From positions 1 through 6,225 of the forward strand of contig PWJF01000280.1 in assembly GCA_003560935.1 (NCBI GenBank): a stretch of DNA of 6,225 nt. The letters run 5' to 3'. This DNA comes from Ignavibacteriales bacterium (GTDB lineage Bacteria; Bacteroidota; Ignavibacteria; T3Sed10-11). The translations under genes were made by a program, and so were the position numbers. The notes under the pieces were generated by a model, which saw only the letters and a list, made by a program, of their open reading frames with translations, was not told where the DNA came from and did not search any database. Positions 5,824 through 6,225 of this stretch are shown piece by piece; the first letter of the stretch is position 1; the number at the start of each line of letters is the position of its first letter.

Positions 5824-5932
5824 TGACCTTTATTAATTCATACATTTTCATTATATTTGTAGTAGGGATTAGGGCATAGACATAGGGAACAAGCATGTGT
5901 AATTATTAATTAATGGTGGTGTCTGCTTTTCT
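5824..5932. other. Intergenic region between cca and the CBM9-like gene
   Basis: No hairpin followed by a T-run is seen after the cca stop, so no intrinsic terminator can be called. TATATTTG (5852-5859) fits the Bacteroidota -7 element TAnnTTTG exactly, but no TTG element lies at the proper distance upstream, and the sigma70 -35 match (TTTATT, 17 bp away) is poor. TAGGG occurs three times between 5863 and 5887. A promoter for the following gene probably lies here but is not clearly resolved. Confidence 0.3.
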
Positions 5933-6225
5933 ATGCATTTGATCCTGAGTTGTATTATATCGATAATCCTTCTAACAGCTATTCCCTTAGAAGCTTCCCC
6001 CTATTTTACGTTCACCTTAAACGAGCTTGAACACAAAGCGTTTACCGTATCCAGAAACGATACCGTTGCCGTTCCGCGTGTCAAAGGACCTATCAATGTT
6101 GACGGAAAATTAAATGAAGAATTCTGGAATCAAGCTGTGGTGTGGGAACTGCCCTATGAGATACGGGTAGGCGAAAATGAACCCGCACCGGCGGAAACGT
6201 ACGTGCTCATGGCATCGACGAGATC
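5933..6225 (+). CDS. Exported CBM9-like domain protein (partial, N-terminal 97 residues)
   Basis: The frame from ATG 5933 is open to the right edge. Residues 1-21 are a hydrophobic signal-like segment (LILSCIISIILLTAIPLEA) with a likely cleavage after EA-21 and no usual positive charge at its start, so export is likely but not ideal. From about residue 48 the sequence turns into the start of a family-9 carbohydrate-binding-like domain: VPRVKGPINVDGKLNEEFW, then ENEPAPAETYVLMA. This IDG-L-E-W plus P-P-ET-V pattern is typical of large exported or outer-membrane-associated proteins in which a CBM9-like domain precedes a DUF5916-type beta-barrel-like region. Whether that second region follows is outside the window. 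The last four codons (A S T R) do not fit the YDxxxLY expected next. GGTGGTG upstream is a weak, distant ribosome binding site. Confidence 0.72.
   Translation, partial: MHLILSCIISIILLTAIPLEASPYFTFTLNELEHKAFTVSRNDTVAVPRVKGPINVDGKLNEEFWNQAVVWELPYEIRVGENEPAPAETYVLMASTR

Noticed and set aside
5903..5911. TTATTAATT repeated at 2512, 5830 and 5903
   Set aside because: Such an AT-only 9-mer is expected by chance in AT-rich intergenic DNA, and the two later copies lack the flanking ACCAT/ATGGT arms.

Overview
The window reads as chromosomal DNA from a Gram-negative-type bacterium, most likely of the Bacteroidota/Ignavibacteria/FCB assemblage. The support is the style of the CCA-adding enzyme (HD domain, HHHKDVFHHTLQ block), an exported CBM9-like protein of a type common in that group, weak or absent Shine-Dalgarno sequences before nearly every start, and moderate GC with AT-rich intergenic DNA. 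The phylum is an inference from protein style, not a measured placement.

Left part (1-2499), all on the minus strand, read from right to left: lexA (1858-2499), the SOS repressor; then a 411-residue protein that joins an N-terminal TPR-like segment, a charged linker, two 47-residue helical repeats and a C-terminal response-regulator receiver (471-1706); then an Rrf2-family regulator with a Cys3-His cluster (1-405), cut by the window edge a few residues before its expected end. Each of the three has a plausible promoter of its own.

The lexA/HAD intergenic region (2500-2676) holds two divergent sigma70-like promoters. The lexA promoter (TTGACA, 17 bp, TATTTT) is followed at once by a 28-bp near-perfect palindrome (2503-2530), a strong candidate for this organism's LexA operator; it resembles neither the E. 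coli nor the Bacillus SOS box. The rightward promoter (TTGGAA, 17 bp, TATATT) is followed by a perfect 8-bp inverted repeat (2633-2659) in almost the same position relative to the predicted transcription start.

Right part (2677-5823), plus strand: a tightly packed apparent operon of a HAD-superfamily phosphatase, a Gfo/Idh/MocA NAD(P)-dependent oxidoreductase resembling the UDP-GlcNAc 3-dehydrogenase type of lipid A clusters, and a CCA tRNA nucleotidyltransferase. The first two are separated by 1 nt and the last two overlap by 7 nt, so they are probably cotranscribed and translationally coupled, although no obvious shared pathway links them.

A 109-bp gap follows, and then the start of an exported CBM9-like protein (from 5933), cut by the right edge; its last few codons look as if a one-base frameshift might be present. 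No RNA genes, insertion sequences, CRISPR arrays or clear Rho-independent terminators were seen. This is mostly housekeeping and regulatory DNA. The best candidates for something undescribed are the putative LexA operator and the TPR/repeat/receiver protein.
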